Program-made: the position numbers and the translations under genes
Notes under the pieces: model-generated
What the model was told of the DNA's origin: nothing
The model's input: the letters and a program-made list of their open reading frames with translations, nothing else
Database searches by the model: none
Shown here: piece after piece, positions 1 through 8,004 of the stretch
How the letters are laid out: every line of letters begins with the position of its first letter
Position numbering within the stretch: position 1 is the first letter of the stretch
DNA from: Wohlfahrtiimonas populi
Lineage (GTDB): Bacteria > Pseudomonadota > Gammaproteobacteria > Cardiobacteriales > Wohlfahrtiimonadaceae
Direction: 5' to 3'
Length of the DNA stretch: 44,865 nucleotides
Assembly (NCBI RefSeq): GCF_002006795.1
Contig: NZ_MVDN01000004.1
Coordinates: 37,887-82,751 of the forward strand

Positions 1-256
1 AAAATTTATCTAAATTATCACCAAAGCAAAAAGAATTTTTACCATTGATATGAAACTTGCTTCTGTCATCCACCGAAATCAACTCAATAAAATTTTTTGC
101 AAACATCACTAAACTAGTGACTGTTCCCCAAGGGTGATAACTAATAGGTGATAAATTAAATCCGAGTTTTCTATAATTTTCTAATATACGAGTATGATCC
201 CTCACAGTAACTAGAGGATGATCAATACCAAACCGCTCTTTGCTAACTTTATCCAT
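1..256 (-). CDS. VOC/glyoxalase-like protein, 5' part only
   Basis: The first 85 codons of a leftward gene that runs off the left edge of the window with no stop. I chose the ATG at 256 because a strong GGAGG lies four bases before it; an in-frame ATG at 268 overlaps that ribosome site and is less likely. The protein begins MDKVSKERFGIDHPLVTV and continues with an HPWGT motif about 40 residues in, followed by FIELISVDD. The early IDHP histidine and later E-L-I segment resemble the metal ligands of vicinal-oxygen-chelate proteins of the glyoxalase-like (PF13468 type) group. Substrate cannot be told. It sits downstream of selC on the same strand but is separated from it by the selC terminator, so it is an independent unit. 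Confidence 0.6.
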   Translation of the reverse strand, partial: MDKVSKERFGIDHPLVTVRDHTRILENYRKLGFNLSPISYHPWGTVTSLVMFAKNFIELISVDDRSKFHINGKNSFCFGDNLDKF

Positions 257-430
257 ATACTCCTCCATATTTATTCTTTAATAGCCCATATTATTTGGTG
301 CTTAAATGGAGTATATGTGAATAAAAATGAGAACAACAATAAAGGGTTTTGAGATTATTGTTGCTTTTTAGGCAACGTATTATCAGAAAGCTCCCTGTAT
401 AAAATCTCACGAAATGGAAGTTTTAAAATT

Positions 431-456
431 GAAAAAGCCCTGATAAATCAGGGCTT
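431..456 (-). terminator. rho-independent terminator of selC
   Basis: A nine-base-pair stem (435-443 with 448-456, AAGCCCTGA/TCAGGGCTT) with a four-base loop, followed on the minus strand by a run of five T. It starts seven bases after the CCA end of selC and would end its transcript. About 170 bases between here and the VOC gene (257-430) show no gene or RNA that I can support. Confidence 0.85.
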
Positions 457-462
457 AAAATA

Positions 463-552
463 TGGCGGAAGCAGCAGGAATCGAACCTACCTCAGCCGAT
501 AGGCTGACAACGGTGTTGAAGACCGCGGAGCCCCCAGGACCCATTTACTTCC
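463..552 (-). tRNA. selC: tRNA-Sec (anticodon UCA)
   Basis: Read on the minus strand this is a 90-base tRNA with encoded CCA. Features seen: acceptor arm GGAAGTA...TGCTTCC, anticodon loop CTTCAAC giving anticodon UCA, a long extra arm (GTTGTCAGCCTATCGGCTGA region) and a T arm containing GGTTCGATTCC. The UCA anticodon with a long variable arm and lengthened acceptor/T stack is diagnostic for selenocysteine tRNA; E. coli selC is 95 bases. It carries serine, which SelA converts to selenocysteine, and is delivered by SelB. It is transcribed divergently from selAB, with its own promoter about 10 bases upstream and its own terminator. Confidence 0.96.
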
Positions 553-558
553 GCGTGT

Positions 559-587
559 ACTATAACATTCGATATGACAATTCACAA
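559..587 (-). promoter_or_regulatory. selC promoter
   Basis: On the minus strand TTGTGA (582-587), a 17-base spacer and TATAGT (559-564), ending seven bases before the mature 5' end of selC. Fits sigma70 spacing exactly. Confidence 0.65.
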
Positions 588-635
588 ATTTCTCACTGTA
601 GATTGATTCAGCGCCCTTTCTCTCAATTTTTCAAT

Positions 636-641
636 TATAAT
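636..641 (+). promoter_or_regulatory. possible -10 box for selAB
   Basis: A perfect TATAAT 37 bases before the GTG start of selA. No good -35 hexamer is visible 16-18 bases upstream, so it is only a candidate. Confidence 0.35.
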
Positions 642-677
642 CAACCAATACTGTCATTAGAAAAATAGGCGAAGACC

Positions 678-2021
678 GTGCAATTATCCAACATCATTCA
701 GGTGGGCAAACTGTTAGATCGCCCTGAATTTTCTTCTTACATCACAACATTGGGCCGCCCTATTGTGAGTGAGATCATTCGCACTACGATTGATCAATAC
801 AAAAACCACATTATGGAAGCACAGCGTGCTGTGGATTTAGATGAATTAACAGCACAAATCACTCAGCAACTACAACTCGTGATGCGTGAAAAAACTCAGC
901 CAGTGATCAATGGCACAGGGATTTTAGTACATACAAATCTTGGTCGTTCACCGATTAATCAATCTATTTGGCATCAAGCAAGTGAAACCGTTTGCCGTTA
1001 TTCTAATTTAGAATTCAGCCTAATTGATGGCAAACGCGGTAACCGCATGGGCATGCTTAATCGCGTGATTCGCGCTTATTTTGGTGGTGATGACAATGTC
1101 ATCGTCAATAACAATGCCGCAGCCGTTCATTTGATATTGAAAGCCTTTGCCATTGGCAAAGAAGTGATTATATCCCGTAGTGAGCAAGTTCAAATTGGTG
1201 GTGGCTTTCGTATTCCTGATATTCTAGAAGAATCGGGCGCAATCATGAAAGAAGTTGGCACAACAAATATCACAACACTGGATGATTATTTAAATGCTGT
1301 GACAGAAAATACTGCGATGGTGTTATTGGTGCATCAATCCAATTATTACATTGAGGGATTCACAGAACAAGTTGACCCCAAAGAACTCAGAAAGCATTTA
1401 CCTGAACATGTCATGCTCGTCGTCGATCAGGGCTCAGGCAATCAATCGCCATTGTTACGCGATGAAACAACTGTGAGTTATTATGAAAAATTAGGCGCAG
1501 ATATCATCTCGTTCTCAGGCGATAAAATGGTTGGTGGCCCACAAGCTGGTATCATCATTGGCAAGCAAGAATATATTCAGAAAATTAAAAAGCACCCTAT
1601 GATGCGAGTTTTTCGCCCTGGCAAAGAAACTTACGCATTATTAGAAGCATTATTGATCACGCAACTGAATGATAAAAATAGTGCTGCCAATCGTACAGAA
1701 TGGGCTTTGAAACAACCTTTAAGTTGGCATAAATCATTGGCTGAAGAGCTAGCCCAAAAAATTGGCAATAATGTCAAAGTGATTAAGTCTGAATTTCTTG
1801 TGGGCGGTGGTACAACGCCAAAAGCCAAATACCCAACGTATGCTTTAGAAGTTCAATCTAAGCAATCCGCAGATGATCTATTAACTTTGCTTCGCGATCA
1901 ACCCACAGCCATCATTGGCGTGATTCATCAAGGCAAAGTTTTAATTTACCCTATTTCACTTCTCTCTTCTGAATATGATTATGTTGCTCAAGTATTAACT
2001 GAGCTAAAGGATGAACAATGA
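678..2021 (+). CDS. selA: L-seryl-tRNA(Sec) selenium transferase SelA
   Basis: PLP-dependent cytosolic enzyme that exchanges the hydroxyl of Ser-tRNA(Sec) for selenium from selenophosphate. The 447-residue product is close to the E. coli length of 463. Seen: N-terminal helical tRNA-binding region (about 1-70), a TGILVHTNLGRSP segment (about 78-90), VVDQGSG, and the PLP-lysine context SFSGDKMVGGPQAG with K283. The start is GTG at 678: an in-frame stop at 666-668 rules out anything further upstream, and the next methionine is well inside the conserved region. The stop overlaps the selB start (ATGA), so the two are translationally coupled. The tRNA substrate is encoded divergently next door. No selD and no selenoprotein gene is in this window. 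Confidence 0.97.
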   Translation: MQLSNIIQVGKLLDRPEFSSYITTLGRPIVSEIIRTTIDQYKNHIMEAQRAVDLDELTAQITQQLQLVMREKTQPVINGTGILVHTNLGRSPINQSIWHQASETVCRYSNLEFSLIDGKRGNRMGMLNRVIRAYFGGDDNVIVNNNAAAVHLILKAFAIGKEVIISRSEQVQIGGGFRIPDILEESGAIMKEVGTTNITTLDDYLNAVTENTAMVLLVHQSNYYIEGFTEQVDPKELRKHLPEHVMLVVDQGSGNQSPLLRDETTVSYYEKLGADIISFSGDKMVGGPQAGIIIGKQEYIQKIKKHPMMRVFRPGKETYALLEALLITQLNDKNSAANRTEWALKQPLSWHKSLAEELAQKIGNNVKVIKSEFLVGGGTTPKAKYPTYALEVQSKQSADDLLTLLRDQPTAIIGVIHQGKVLIYPISLLSSEYDYVAQVLTELKDEQ

Positions 2022-3805
2022 ATGCAGTTATCGGAACCGCAGGCCATGTTGACCACGGTAAATCTTCACTCATTCATGCACTCACAGGCATTAATCCTTC
2101 TCGCTTACCACAAGAATTAGAGCGATCAATGACGATTGATTTGGGCTTTGCTCATTTCACATCACCACGTGGTGATAAAATTGGCATCATCGATGTTCCT
2201 GGGCATGAACGTTTCATTCGTAACATGGTGAGTGCAGTTTGGGGTTTGGATTTAGTTTTATTTGTGGTTTCTGCCGATGAAGGCTGGGCGCCATTATCCA
2301 TGGAGCATTTACGAATCATCACTGCAATGGGGAAGCGTGAGTGCATTCTTGTACTCACTAAATGTGATTTAGTAGATAAAGCACAATTACAATTAGTGGA
2401 AGATGAAACTCTAGAGCATTTCTTGGACACAATGGGAACATTACCTGATGTTGTGCATGTTAGTGCTCATACTGGCCAGAACATAGAACAACTCAAACAA
2501 GTCATTGTGGAAAAAACCCAAAATCTACCTGAACGTGATGAATTGGATCATGGTGCTCATTTATATGTGGATCGTGTGTTTTCAGTCAATGGCATTGGCA
2601 CAACAATCACAGGTACATTGCGTGGCGCTGAAATTAAAGAAAATGATACATTAACGTTATTCCCTGGCAATCAGCCTGTTAAAGTCAGATCCCTCCAGCG
2701 TTATCACAGCCAAGTGGAAATTGCAGAGCCATATTCACGAACGGCTGTAGGCTTAAAGCAAGTGAATAAGAAATCTGTCAGCCGTGGCAGTTGCTTAGTT
2801 GCCAATCCTGATGCGATTACCATGAGCACAGATTGGATTGTACAACTCGATCCACAATTCAGCAGTTCATTGAAGAAACAAGGCGTGGTGGAAATTGCAT
2901 TAGGTACATCACACACACAAGCAAAATGCTTTGTCTATGCGGATGGGCAATTGGCTAGATTACAATTGGAAGAAGCAATTCCTGCATTTTGGGGACAACC
3001 CATGTTGATCATTCAACATGGTGGTAGCCGAATCATTGGTTCAGGTAAAGTTGCATGGTTACATCCTTTGAACCCTAAATTACGAAACCTATTACAAGAA
3101 GCGCTCACAACCATCAACATCAAAAGTGCAGATTTAGAATCCAAAATTGCCTTAGAAATTCAGCTCAATGGTTATACTTTGCGTCATGCCAATATTAAGC
3201 AGCCTGATCATTCAGAAGTTTTAGGTGCTTGGTGGATTTTACCTAAAGCCAAGGCAAAACTTCATGATGCTTGTGCAAATGTATTGAATAATGCCATCAG
3301 CGCGATGACAATTGAGGACATTGCTAAAAACATTCAGCATCCGCTCACATTAACAGAAGCAATGATTGATCAAGGTTGCGCGAGTAACGAATGGCAGAAA
3401 ATCAAAGGTGGCATTGTTAATTCGTTCAATCTTTCGAGTGATGCTCTGCCTGATAATCTCCAAAATTTATATGATGATATTAAAGCTTGTGGCATTTCAG
3501 GCTTTGAAGCAGGGAAATCTCGCATTGTAGGTATTAAACGCTTACTGCGTGCATTGACAGAGAAAGACCTCATTGTGCCAACAGAAGATGATATTTTCTT
3601 CGCCTTAGAGGTTTATAACGGCATTGTGAAACAGATCATGATCAACCGTACAATCGGCGAGTTATTTACGATCGCAGATGCAAGAGAACGCATTGAGCTT
3701 TCCCGCAAACAATTTATTCCTCTATTGAACCGTATGGAAAAAGATGGCTGGGTAAAACGCATCGAAAATGATCGTGAAGTTTGCAAAGAATATGTAGAGA
3801 ATTAA
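2018..3805 (+). CDS. selB: selenocysteine-specific elongation factor SelB
   Basis: GTPase that carries Sec-tRNA(Sec) to UGA codons by recognising the SECIS hairpin of the mRNA. 595 residues, near the E. coli length of 614. The EF-Tu-like GTPase domain is at the N terminus: GHVDHGKS (9-16), DVPGHE (59-64) and TKCD (114-117). Beta-barrel domains follow (about 175-340), then a C-terminal half with winged-helix repeats, ending in a basic segment (REVCKEYVEN) as expected for SECIS RNA binding. The ATG overlaps the selA stop by four bases, so expression is coupled. The next gene begins ten bases after its stop. Confidence 0.97.
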   Translation: MNAVIGTAGHVDHGKSSLIHALTGINPSRLPQELERSMTIDLGFAHFTSPRGDKIGIIDVPGHERFIRNMVSAVWGLDLVLFVVSADEGWAPLSMEHLRIITAMGKRECILVLTKCDLVDKAQLQLVEDETLEHFLDTMGTLPDVVHVSAHTGQNIEQLKQVIVEKTQNLPERDELDHGAHLYVDRVFSVNGIGTTITGTLRGAEIKENDTLTLFPGNQPVKVRSLQRYHSQVEIAEPYSRTAVGLKQVNKKSVSRGSCLVANPDAITMSTDWIVQLDPQFSSSLKKQGVVEIALGTSHTQAKCFVYADGQLARLQLEEAIPAFWGQPMLIIQHGGSRIIGSGKVAWLHPLNPKLRNLLQEALTTINIKSADLESKIALEIQLNGYTLRHANIKQPDHSEVLGAWWILPKAKAKLHDACANVLNNAISAMTIEDIAKNIQHPLTLTEAMIDQGCASNEWQKIKGGIVNSFNLSSDALPDNLQNLYDDIKACGISGFEAGKSRIVGIKRLLRALTEKDLIVPTEDDIFFALEVYNGIVKQIMINRTIGELFTIADARERIELSRKQFIPLLNRMEKDGWVKRIENDREVCKEYVEN

Positions 3806-3815
3806 AGGAGTTAAA

Positions 3816-4166
3816 ATGATTGAAGTTTATGGCATTCCCAACTGCGACACAGTGAAAAAAGCGCGAGTTTGGCTCGCTGACAACAATATTGAATACACAT
3901 TTCAAGATTTCAAAAAAATTACTGTAGAAACAGCAACCATTCAACATTGGATTGATGCTTTTGGCTTGGATGTTGTGATCAATAAACGTGGCACAACATG
4001 GCGCAAGTTATCAGATGATGAAAAAGTATTGTGTGAATCAGCAGATACTGCTATTCCACTAATTTTAAGCAACCTCAGCATGGTTAAGCGCCCTATTTTA
4101 GCTCAAGATGGCAAAGCAACACTGATTGGCTTTAAAGCTGAAGACTGGGCAAAGCACTTTCAATAA
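3816..4166 (+). CDS. ArsC/Spx-family reductase, YffB-like
   Basis: A 116-residue thioredoxin-fold protein of the ArsC/Spx family. Seen: MIEVYGIPNCDTVKKARVWL with C10 in the Cx3(V/T)KKA active-site helix, and KRPILAQDG near residue 90, which is typical of the YffB branch. Family members reduce arsenate or act as glutathione-dependent thiol reductases; YffB itself has no settled substrate. It has a strong ribosome site (AAGGAG) and starts only ten bases after selB, so it is very likely transcribed with selAB. A role in selenium or thiol chemistry is a guess from position alone. Confidence 0.88.
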   Translation: MIEVYGIPNCDTVKKARVWLADNNIEYTFQDFKKITVETATIQHWIDAFGLDVVINKRGTTWRKLSDDEKVLCESADTAIPLILSNLSMVKRPILAQDGKATLIGFKAEDWAKHFQ

Positions 4167-4190
4167 TCCATAAAGATTCATACAAAAAAT

Positions 4191-4219
4191 AAAGCTTCTC
4201 ACCCTAGGTGAGAAGCTTT
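4191..4219. terminator. bidirectional terminator
   Basis: Perfect 13-base-pair stem (AAAGCTTCTCACC at 4191-4203, mate at 4207-4219) with loop CTA. A-rich on the left and T-rich on the right, so it can stop both the rightward selAB group and leftward xanP. Confidence 0.88.
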
Positions 4220-4243
4220 ATTTAATTAAATCTCATAAATTAA

Positions 4244-5596
4244 TTATTTATCATCTTTTGGGAAGATTAAATTCAAGATAATCGCGGTGAAACCACCTGC
4301 TGCAATGCCTGATGAGAACAATGTTTTAATCATATCTGGTGCAAATTGCAGAATCATAGGTTGCTGAGAAACACCCATACCAACTGCTAATGATAAAGCC
4401 ATGATCATAATTGCACGACGATTCAATGCTTCACGAGAAACAATACGAACACCTGAAGCCGCAATCGTACCGAACATTACTAATGTTGCACCACCTAAAA
4501 CTGGCTCTGGAATGCGCTGAACAAACTGTGCAACTGCTGGGAATAAGCCCAATAAAATTAACATGCCCGAAACAACAAAACCAACATGACGACTTGCAAC
4601 ACCTGTTAACTGAATCACGCCGTTATTTTGACCAAAACATGAATTTGGGAATGTATTGAATACTGCCGAAACCATTGAATTCAAACCATTCGCTAAAACA
4701 CCGCCTTTTAAGCGTTTCATATACAAAGGACCTTCCACAGGCTGATCCGATACATCTGATGTTGCTGTAATATCACCAATCGTTTCCAATGATGTCACCA
4801 TAAAGATTAAGATCAATGGTAATAACAAGTTCCAATCAAATGACAAGCCATAATAGAAAGGTTCAGGAATTGCGATCGTTGGTACTTCTTCCAATACTTT
4901 ATTTGGCAACATATCAATTGCCCATGCAACGATATAACCCACAGCCATTGCAATCACTAATGAAGCAATACGTAAGTAAGGATTTTTCTGGCGATTCAAT
5001 AAAATGATTACAGCTAAAACAGATGCTGCTAATAATAAATATTTTGGTGAGCCAAATGTGTTATCCGCCAATGCATCATAACCACCACCGATGGATGTTA
5101 AACCTACTTGAATCAACGATAAACCGATGATCATTACCACAATCCCTGAAACTAAAGGTGTGATGATGCGGCGCGCTAAATGCAATGTGCGAGATAAAAT
5201 CACTTCCGTCATTGCTGCGACCAATAATGTGCCAAATAAAGCGGCCATCATTGCGTTATCGTCTAATCCACCTGTTTTTAACGCTGTACCGCCCATGATG
5301 AGTGGTGCAACAAAGTTAAAACTCGTACCCTGAATAGACAAAAGACCAGATCCAACTGGTCCCCACTTACGAATTTGAATCAATGATGCAACGCCTGATG
5401 CAAATAAAGACATACTAATGATGCGCTGAGTATCATGCGCAGACAAACTCAAAGCCTGACAAATGATCATTGATGGTGTGATCACCGCAACAAACATCGC
5501 TAGAAGGTGCTGAAAAGCTGCAAAGATGGTTTGGGGTAATGGCGGTTTATCTTCTAAACCATAAATTAGGTCACTTTTGACAGCCTGCTCTGACAT
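4244..5596 (-). CDS. xanP: xanthine permease (NCS2/NAT family)
   Basis: Inner-membrane proton symporter for xanthine, 450 residues with about 12-14 hydrophobic segments. Long stretches match my memory of E. coli XanP, for example [35 protein letters not shown] and the NAT signature [14 protein letters not shown]. The glutamine-based signature separates xanthine carriers from uracil carriers, which have ENIGV. I chose the ATG at 5596 (MSEQAVKSD), which has AGGAG nine bases upstream; the reading frame is open to 5653, but that extension has no family counterpart. It is a single-gene unit with its own candidate promoter and a shared terminator downstream. Confidence 0.93.
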   Translation of the reverse strand: MSEQAVKSDLIYGLEDKPPLPQTIFAAFQHLLAMFVAVITPSMIICQALSLSAHDTQRIISMSLFASGVASLIQIRKWGPVGSGLLSIQGTSFNFVAPLIMGGTALKTGGLDDNAMMAALFGTLLVAAMTEVILSRTLHLARRIITPLVSGIVVMIIGLSLIQVGLTSIGGGYDALADNTFGSPKYLLLAASVLAVIILLNRQKNPYLRIASLVIAMAVGYIVAWAIDMLPNKVLEEVPTIAIPEPFYYGLSFDWNLLLPLILIFMVTSLETIGDITATSDVSDQPVEGPLYMKRLKGGVLANGLNSMVSAVFNTFPNSCFGQNNGVIQLTGVASRHVGFVVSGMLILLGLFPAVAQFVQRIPEPVLGGATLVMFGTIAASGVRIVSREALNRRAIMIMALSLAVGMGVSQQPMILQFAPDMIKTLFSSGIAAGGFTAIILNLIFPKDDK

Positions 5597-5618
5597 TCTA
5601 GGATTCTCCTGATCGCAA

Positions 5619-5661
5619 AATGCGCATTGTAATCTTGATAGAAAAAAAGGCAAGCAGATAT
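5619..5661 (-). promoter_or_regulatory. possible xanP promoter with palindrome
   Basis: On the minus strand TTGCCT, a 16-base T-rich spacer and TACAAT precede the xanP start. Between the -10 box and the ribosome site lies the perfect 10-base palindrome AATGCGCATT (5619-5628). It is faintly like the GCAAA-type PurR half-site but too degenerate to name. Confidence 0.35.
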
Positions 5662-5687
5662 TTATTTATATAATTAAAACAAATAAA

Positions 5688-5713
5688 AAAGGCTAGATTT
5701 TCATCTAGCCTTT
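5688..5713 (-). terminator. terminator of the first tRNA-Val gene
   Basis: Perfect 11-base-pair stem (5688-5698 with 5703-5713, AAAGGCTAGAT and its mate), four-base loop, followed on the minus strand by TTTTTTATTT. It lies seven bases after the CCA of the tRNA. Confidence 0.88.
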
Positions 5714-5719
5714 CTATTA

Positions 5720-5795
5720 TGGTGGGTAGTGAGGGGATCGAACCCCCGACCCTCGCCTTGTAAGGGCGATGCTCTACCAGCTGAGCTAACTACCC
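5720..5795 (-). tRNA. tRNA-Val (anticodon UAC), copy 1
   Basis: A 76-base cloverleaf with encoded CCA on the minus strand: acceptor GGGTAGT/ACTACCC, D loop AGCTGGTAGA, anticodon loop CCTTACAAG giving UAC, T loop GGTTCGATCCC. It closely matches enterobacterial valine tRNA(UAC). The sequence is identical to the copy at 5920-5995, exactly 200 bases away. Confidence 0.97.
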
Positions 5796-5807
5796 GAGTA
5801 GGTGCGT

Positions 5808-5836
5808 ATAATACTGAATGGTTCTGATCATGTCAA
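5808..5836 (-). promoter_or_regulatory. promoter of tRNA-Val copy 1
   Basis: On the minus strand TTGACA (5831-5836), 17-base spacer, TATTAT (5808-5813): a near-consensus sigma70 promoter 12 bases before the tRNA 5' end. Confidence 0.85.
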
Positions 5837-5894
5837 TCTCTTTTGATGATCAATTTTTTACCAATCAACTTGCTAACGACTTAAGCAATACAAC

Positions 5895-5910
5895 ACTAGA
5901 TTTCTCTAGT
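5895..5910 (-). terminator. weak hairpin after tRNA-Val copy 2
   Basis: Six-base-pair stem ACTAGA/TCTAGT with the same TTTC loop as the strong terminator of the other copy, but without a T run behind it. It looks like a decayed version of that terminator, so some read-through into copy 1 is likely. Confidence 0.4.
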
Positions 5911-5919
5911 CTTTCGATA

Positions 5920-5995
5920 TGGTGGGTAGTGAGGGGATCGAACCCCCGACCCTCGCCTTGTAAGGGCGATGCTCTACCAGCTGAGCTAACTACCC
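5920..5995 (-). tRNA. tRNA-Val (anticodon UAC), copy 2
   Basis: Identical in all 76 bases to the tRNA at 5720-5795, with anticodon UAC and encoded CCA. It is transcribed first of the pair and has its own near-consensus promoter. Confidence 0.97.
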
Positions 5996-6008
5996 GAAAG
6001 AGGTGCAC

Positions 6009-6037
6009 ATAATATCGAATGAATCATGTGCTGTCAA
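6009..6037 (-). promoter_or_regulatory. promoter of tRNA-Val copy 2
   Basis: On the minus strand TTGACA (6032-6037), 17-base spacer, TATTAT (6009-6014). Same architecture as the promoter of copy 1, but the spacer sequences differ. Confidence 0.85.
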
Positions 6038-6056
6038 TTTTATTATTGATTAAATA

Positions 6057-7982
6057 TTAAACACCTTGCTCACTACCAACCAAAGCAGATTTCAAAATGT
6101 GTGGTTTGATCTTACCCATTACATGCATTTCGCATGGTCGGCATTTGAATTCTAAGCGAATTTCCTCATCTTGATGCATTAAAACCATCGGCTCAGCACG
6201 AACTTGCCCTTGAACACCTTTCACACCTTTCGCTTGTTTTGGACATAAATTATACGCAAAACGTAAGCAGTGTTTAGTGATCATCACAGGCACTTCACCT
6301 TTTTCTTGGTGAGCTTCATACGCTGGCTCGATTAATTTTACGCCATGCTCTTCATAAAATTCACGCGCTTTCTGATTATAAACATTCTCTAAGTATGTAA
6401 TATGCTCAGAAGGATACGCAGCTTTATCTTCACTTTCATACAAACGAACGCCACGTTCATTGCTTTCAACATAAGCAACACGCAATTGTTCAATAGCATC
6501 ACGACGAATCTGATTCAACAAGCTTTTAGGCATGAATGGTGCTGTTTTAACATTCACCGTCACGCTTTTGGCTTCAAAAATTGTTTCGCCCAACTTCTGC
6601 AAACCTTCTTCTAAACCTTGCAATGTTTTTTCAACATTATTGGCAGCTTCAAATTCACCTTCGATTGGATAAGTCACAGCTAAGCCATCTTCACCAATCA
6701 TCACTAAATCATATTTGCCATCAGTTTCTTGGAAAATGATATCAATGCCAATCTTACGGCTCGATGATTCACGTGTTAATAGTTTTTGCCAAGCTGTATC
6801 TGCGTTGCGGTACAAAACCTGCCCTGCTTTGACTTTATCAATATTCTCTGGCGCCTCTTCATGCCAATAAACTAAATAATGTTTATCGCCAATCTCTTTC
6901 ACTTCACTTGCGCGGAAACCGACAACTTCACGTTTAATCAATACATTCAAACCATCGCCATTCGCTAAAGGCTCTGCCGTTTTAACTTCCAAGTGATTGC
7001 CACCAAATTTTAAAACTTCACCCACTTCAACACCGCGGAATTTCGGTGAATCAAACGCACCGATATCATCTTTACGCGCGTTCACAAAGTAATCTGTCGA
7101 ACCACGATTGAAGGTTTTATCAGGATTAGGGATAAAATGATGAACTGTTGTACCGAGTGAACTACGAGAATAATCAGGATTGACATCCAAAAACTGATCC
7201 AACATTTGGCGATAATGTGCTGTGATATTCTTAGAATAAGCCATATCTTTATAGCGCCCTTCAATCTTGAAGGATTGCACGCCAGCATCCACTAACGCAC
7301 CCAAGTTTTCTGTTTGGTTATTATCCTTCATAGATAATAAGTGCTTATCAAAGGCAACCACGCGCCCTTCTTTATCTTTCAATGTATAAGGCAAACGGCA
7401 AGCTTGTGAGCAATCACCACGATTTGCACTTCGGCCTGTATCCGCATGGGAAATATAACATTGCCCAGAGAACGCTACGCATAAAGCACCATGAATGAAG
7501 AACTCTAAAGGTGTATCCACAGTGTCATTGATGGCTTTGATCTCTTTTAAAGACAATTCACGCGCCAATACCAACTGAGAGAAACCTACTGTTGATAGGA
7601 ATTTTGCACGATCTAAAGTACGGATATCCGTTTGCGTGGAAGCATGCAATTCAATGGGTGGAATATCCATTTTGAGAACACCCATATCCTGCACGATCAA
7701 AGCATCCACGCCTGCATCATACAATTCATGGATCAACTTGCGGCCTTTTTCCAATTCATCGTCATGCAAAATCGTATTAAATGTCACAAAGATCTTTGCA
7801 TGATACTGCGATGCAAAATCCACTAACTTTGCAATATCCGAAACGCTATTATCCGCATTATAACGTGCACCAAAGCTTGGGCCACCTAAATAAACTGCAT
7901 CTGCACCATGCAAAATTGCCTCGCGCCCGATCTCGATATCGCGCGCAGGACTTAAAAGTTCTAATTGATTATGTTTTAACAT
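6057..7982 (-). CDS. rlhA: U32-family 23S rRNA C2501 hydroxylase RlhA (YdcP-like)
   Basis: Peptidase-U32-fold protein of 641 residues, near the 653 of E. coli RlhA/YdcP, which is needed for 5-hydroxycytidine at C2501 of 23S rRNA. Seen: N-terminal ELLSPARD and GADAVYLG typical of the family, LHASTQTDIR, and the cysteine-rich core HGALCVAFSGQCYIS followed by RGDCSQACRLPY (about 167-200), expected to bind an iron-sulfur cluster. A C-terminal extension (about 400-641) with further cysteines (KHCLRF, NLCPKQ, KCRPCEMHV) fits the long RlhA form and not the shorter TrhP (YegQ) or UbiU/UbiV. No strong ribosome site precedes the ATG at 7982. The permease gene lies 22 bases upstream on the same strand, so they may share a message. 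Confidence 0.85.
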   Translation of the reverse strand: MLKHNQLELLSPARDIEIGREAILHGADAVYLGGPSFGARYNADNSVSDIAKLVDFASQYHAKIFVTFNTILHDDELEKGRKLIHELYDAGVDALIVQDMGVLKMDIPPIELHASTQTDIRTLDRAKFLSTVGFSQLVLARELSLKEIKAINDTVDTPLEFFIHGALCVAFSGQCYISHADTGRSANRGDCSQACRLPYTLKDKEGRVVAFDKHLLSMKDNNQTENLGALVDAGVQSFKIEGRYKDMAYSKNITAHYRQMLDQFLDVNPDYSRSSLGTTVHHFIPNPDKTFNRGSTDYFVNARKDDIGAFDSPKFRGVEVGEVLKFGGNHLEVKTAEPLANGDGLNVLIKREVVGFRASEVKEIGDKHYLVYWHEEAPENIDKVKAGQVLYRNADTAWQKLLTRESSSRKIGIDIIFQETDGKYDLVMIGEDGLAVTYPIEGEFEAANNVEKTLQGLEEGLQKLGETIFEAKSVTVNVKTAPFMPKSLLNQIRRDAIEQLRVAYVESNERGVRLYESEDKAAYPSEHITYLENVYNQKAREFYEEHGVKLIEPAYEAHQEKGEVPVMITKHCLRFAYNLCPKQAKGVKGVQGQVRAEPMVLMHQDEEIRLEFKCRPCEMHVMGKIKPHILKSALVGSEQGV

Positions 7983-8004
7983 TTCTACAAATCTATAAAG
8001 TTAC

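Noticed and set aside
327-371. Short frame MRTTIKGFEIIVAF resembling the C-terminal IKGFE motif of IS6-family transposases
   Set aside because: Only about eight residues match, a stop follows at once, and no upstream transposase sequence or terminal repeat is visible. Too little to call an insertion-sequence relic.
462-668. Open frame of 68 codons on the plus strand
   Set aside because: It runs straight through the selC tRNA on the opposite strand and its promoter, with no ribosome site; an accidental frame.
5597-5653. N-terminal extension of XanP ([15 protein letters not shown]...)
   Set aside because: The extension covers the ribosome site and the candidate -10 region of the gene and has no counterpart in the family.
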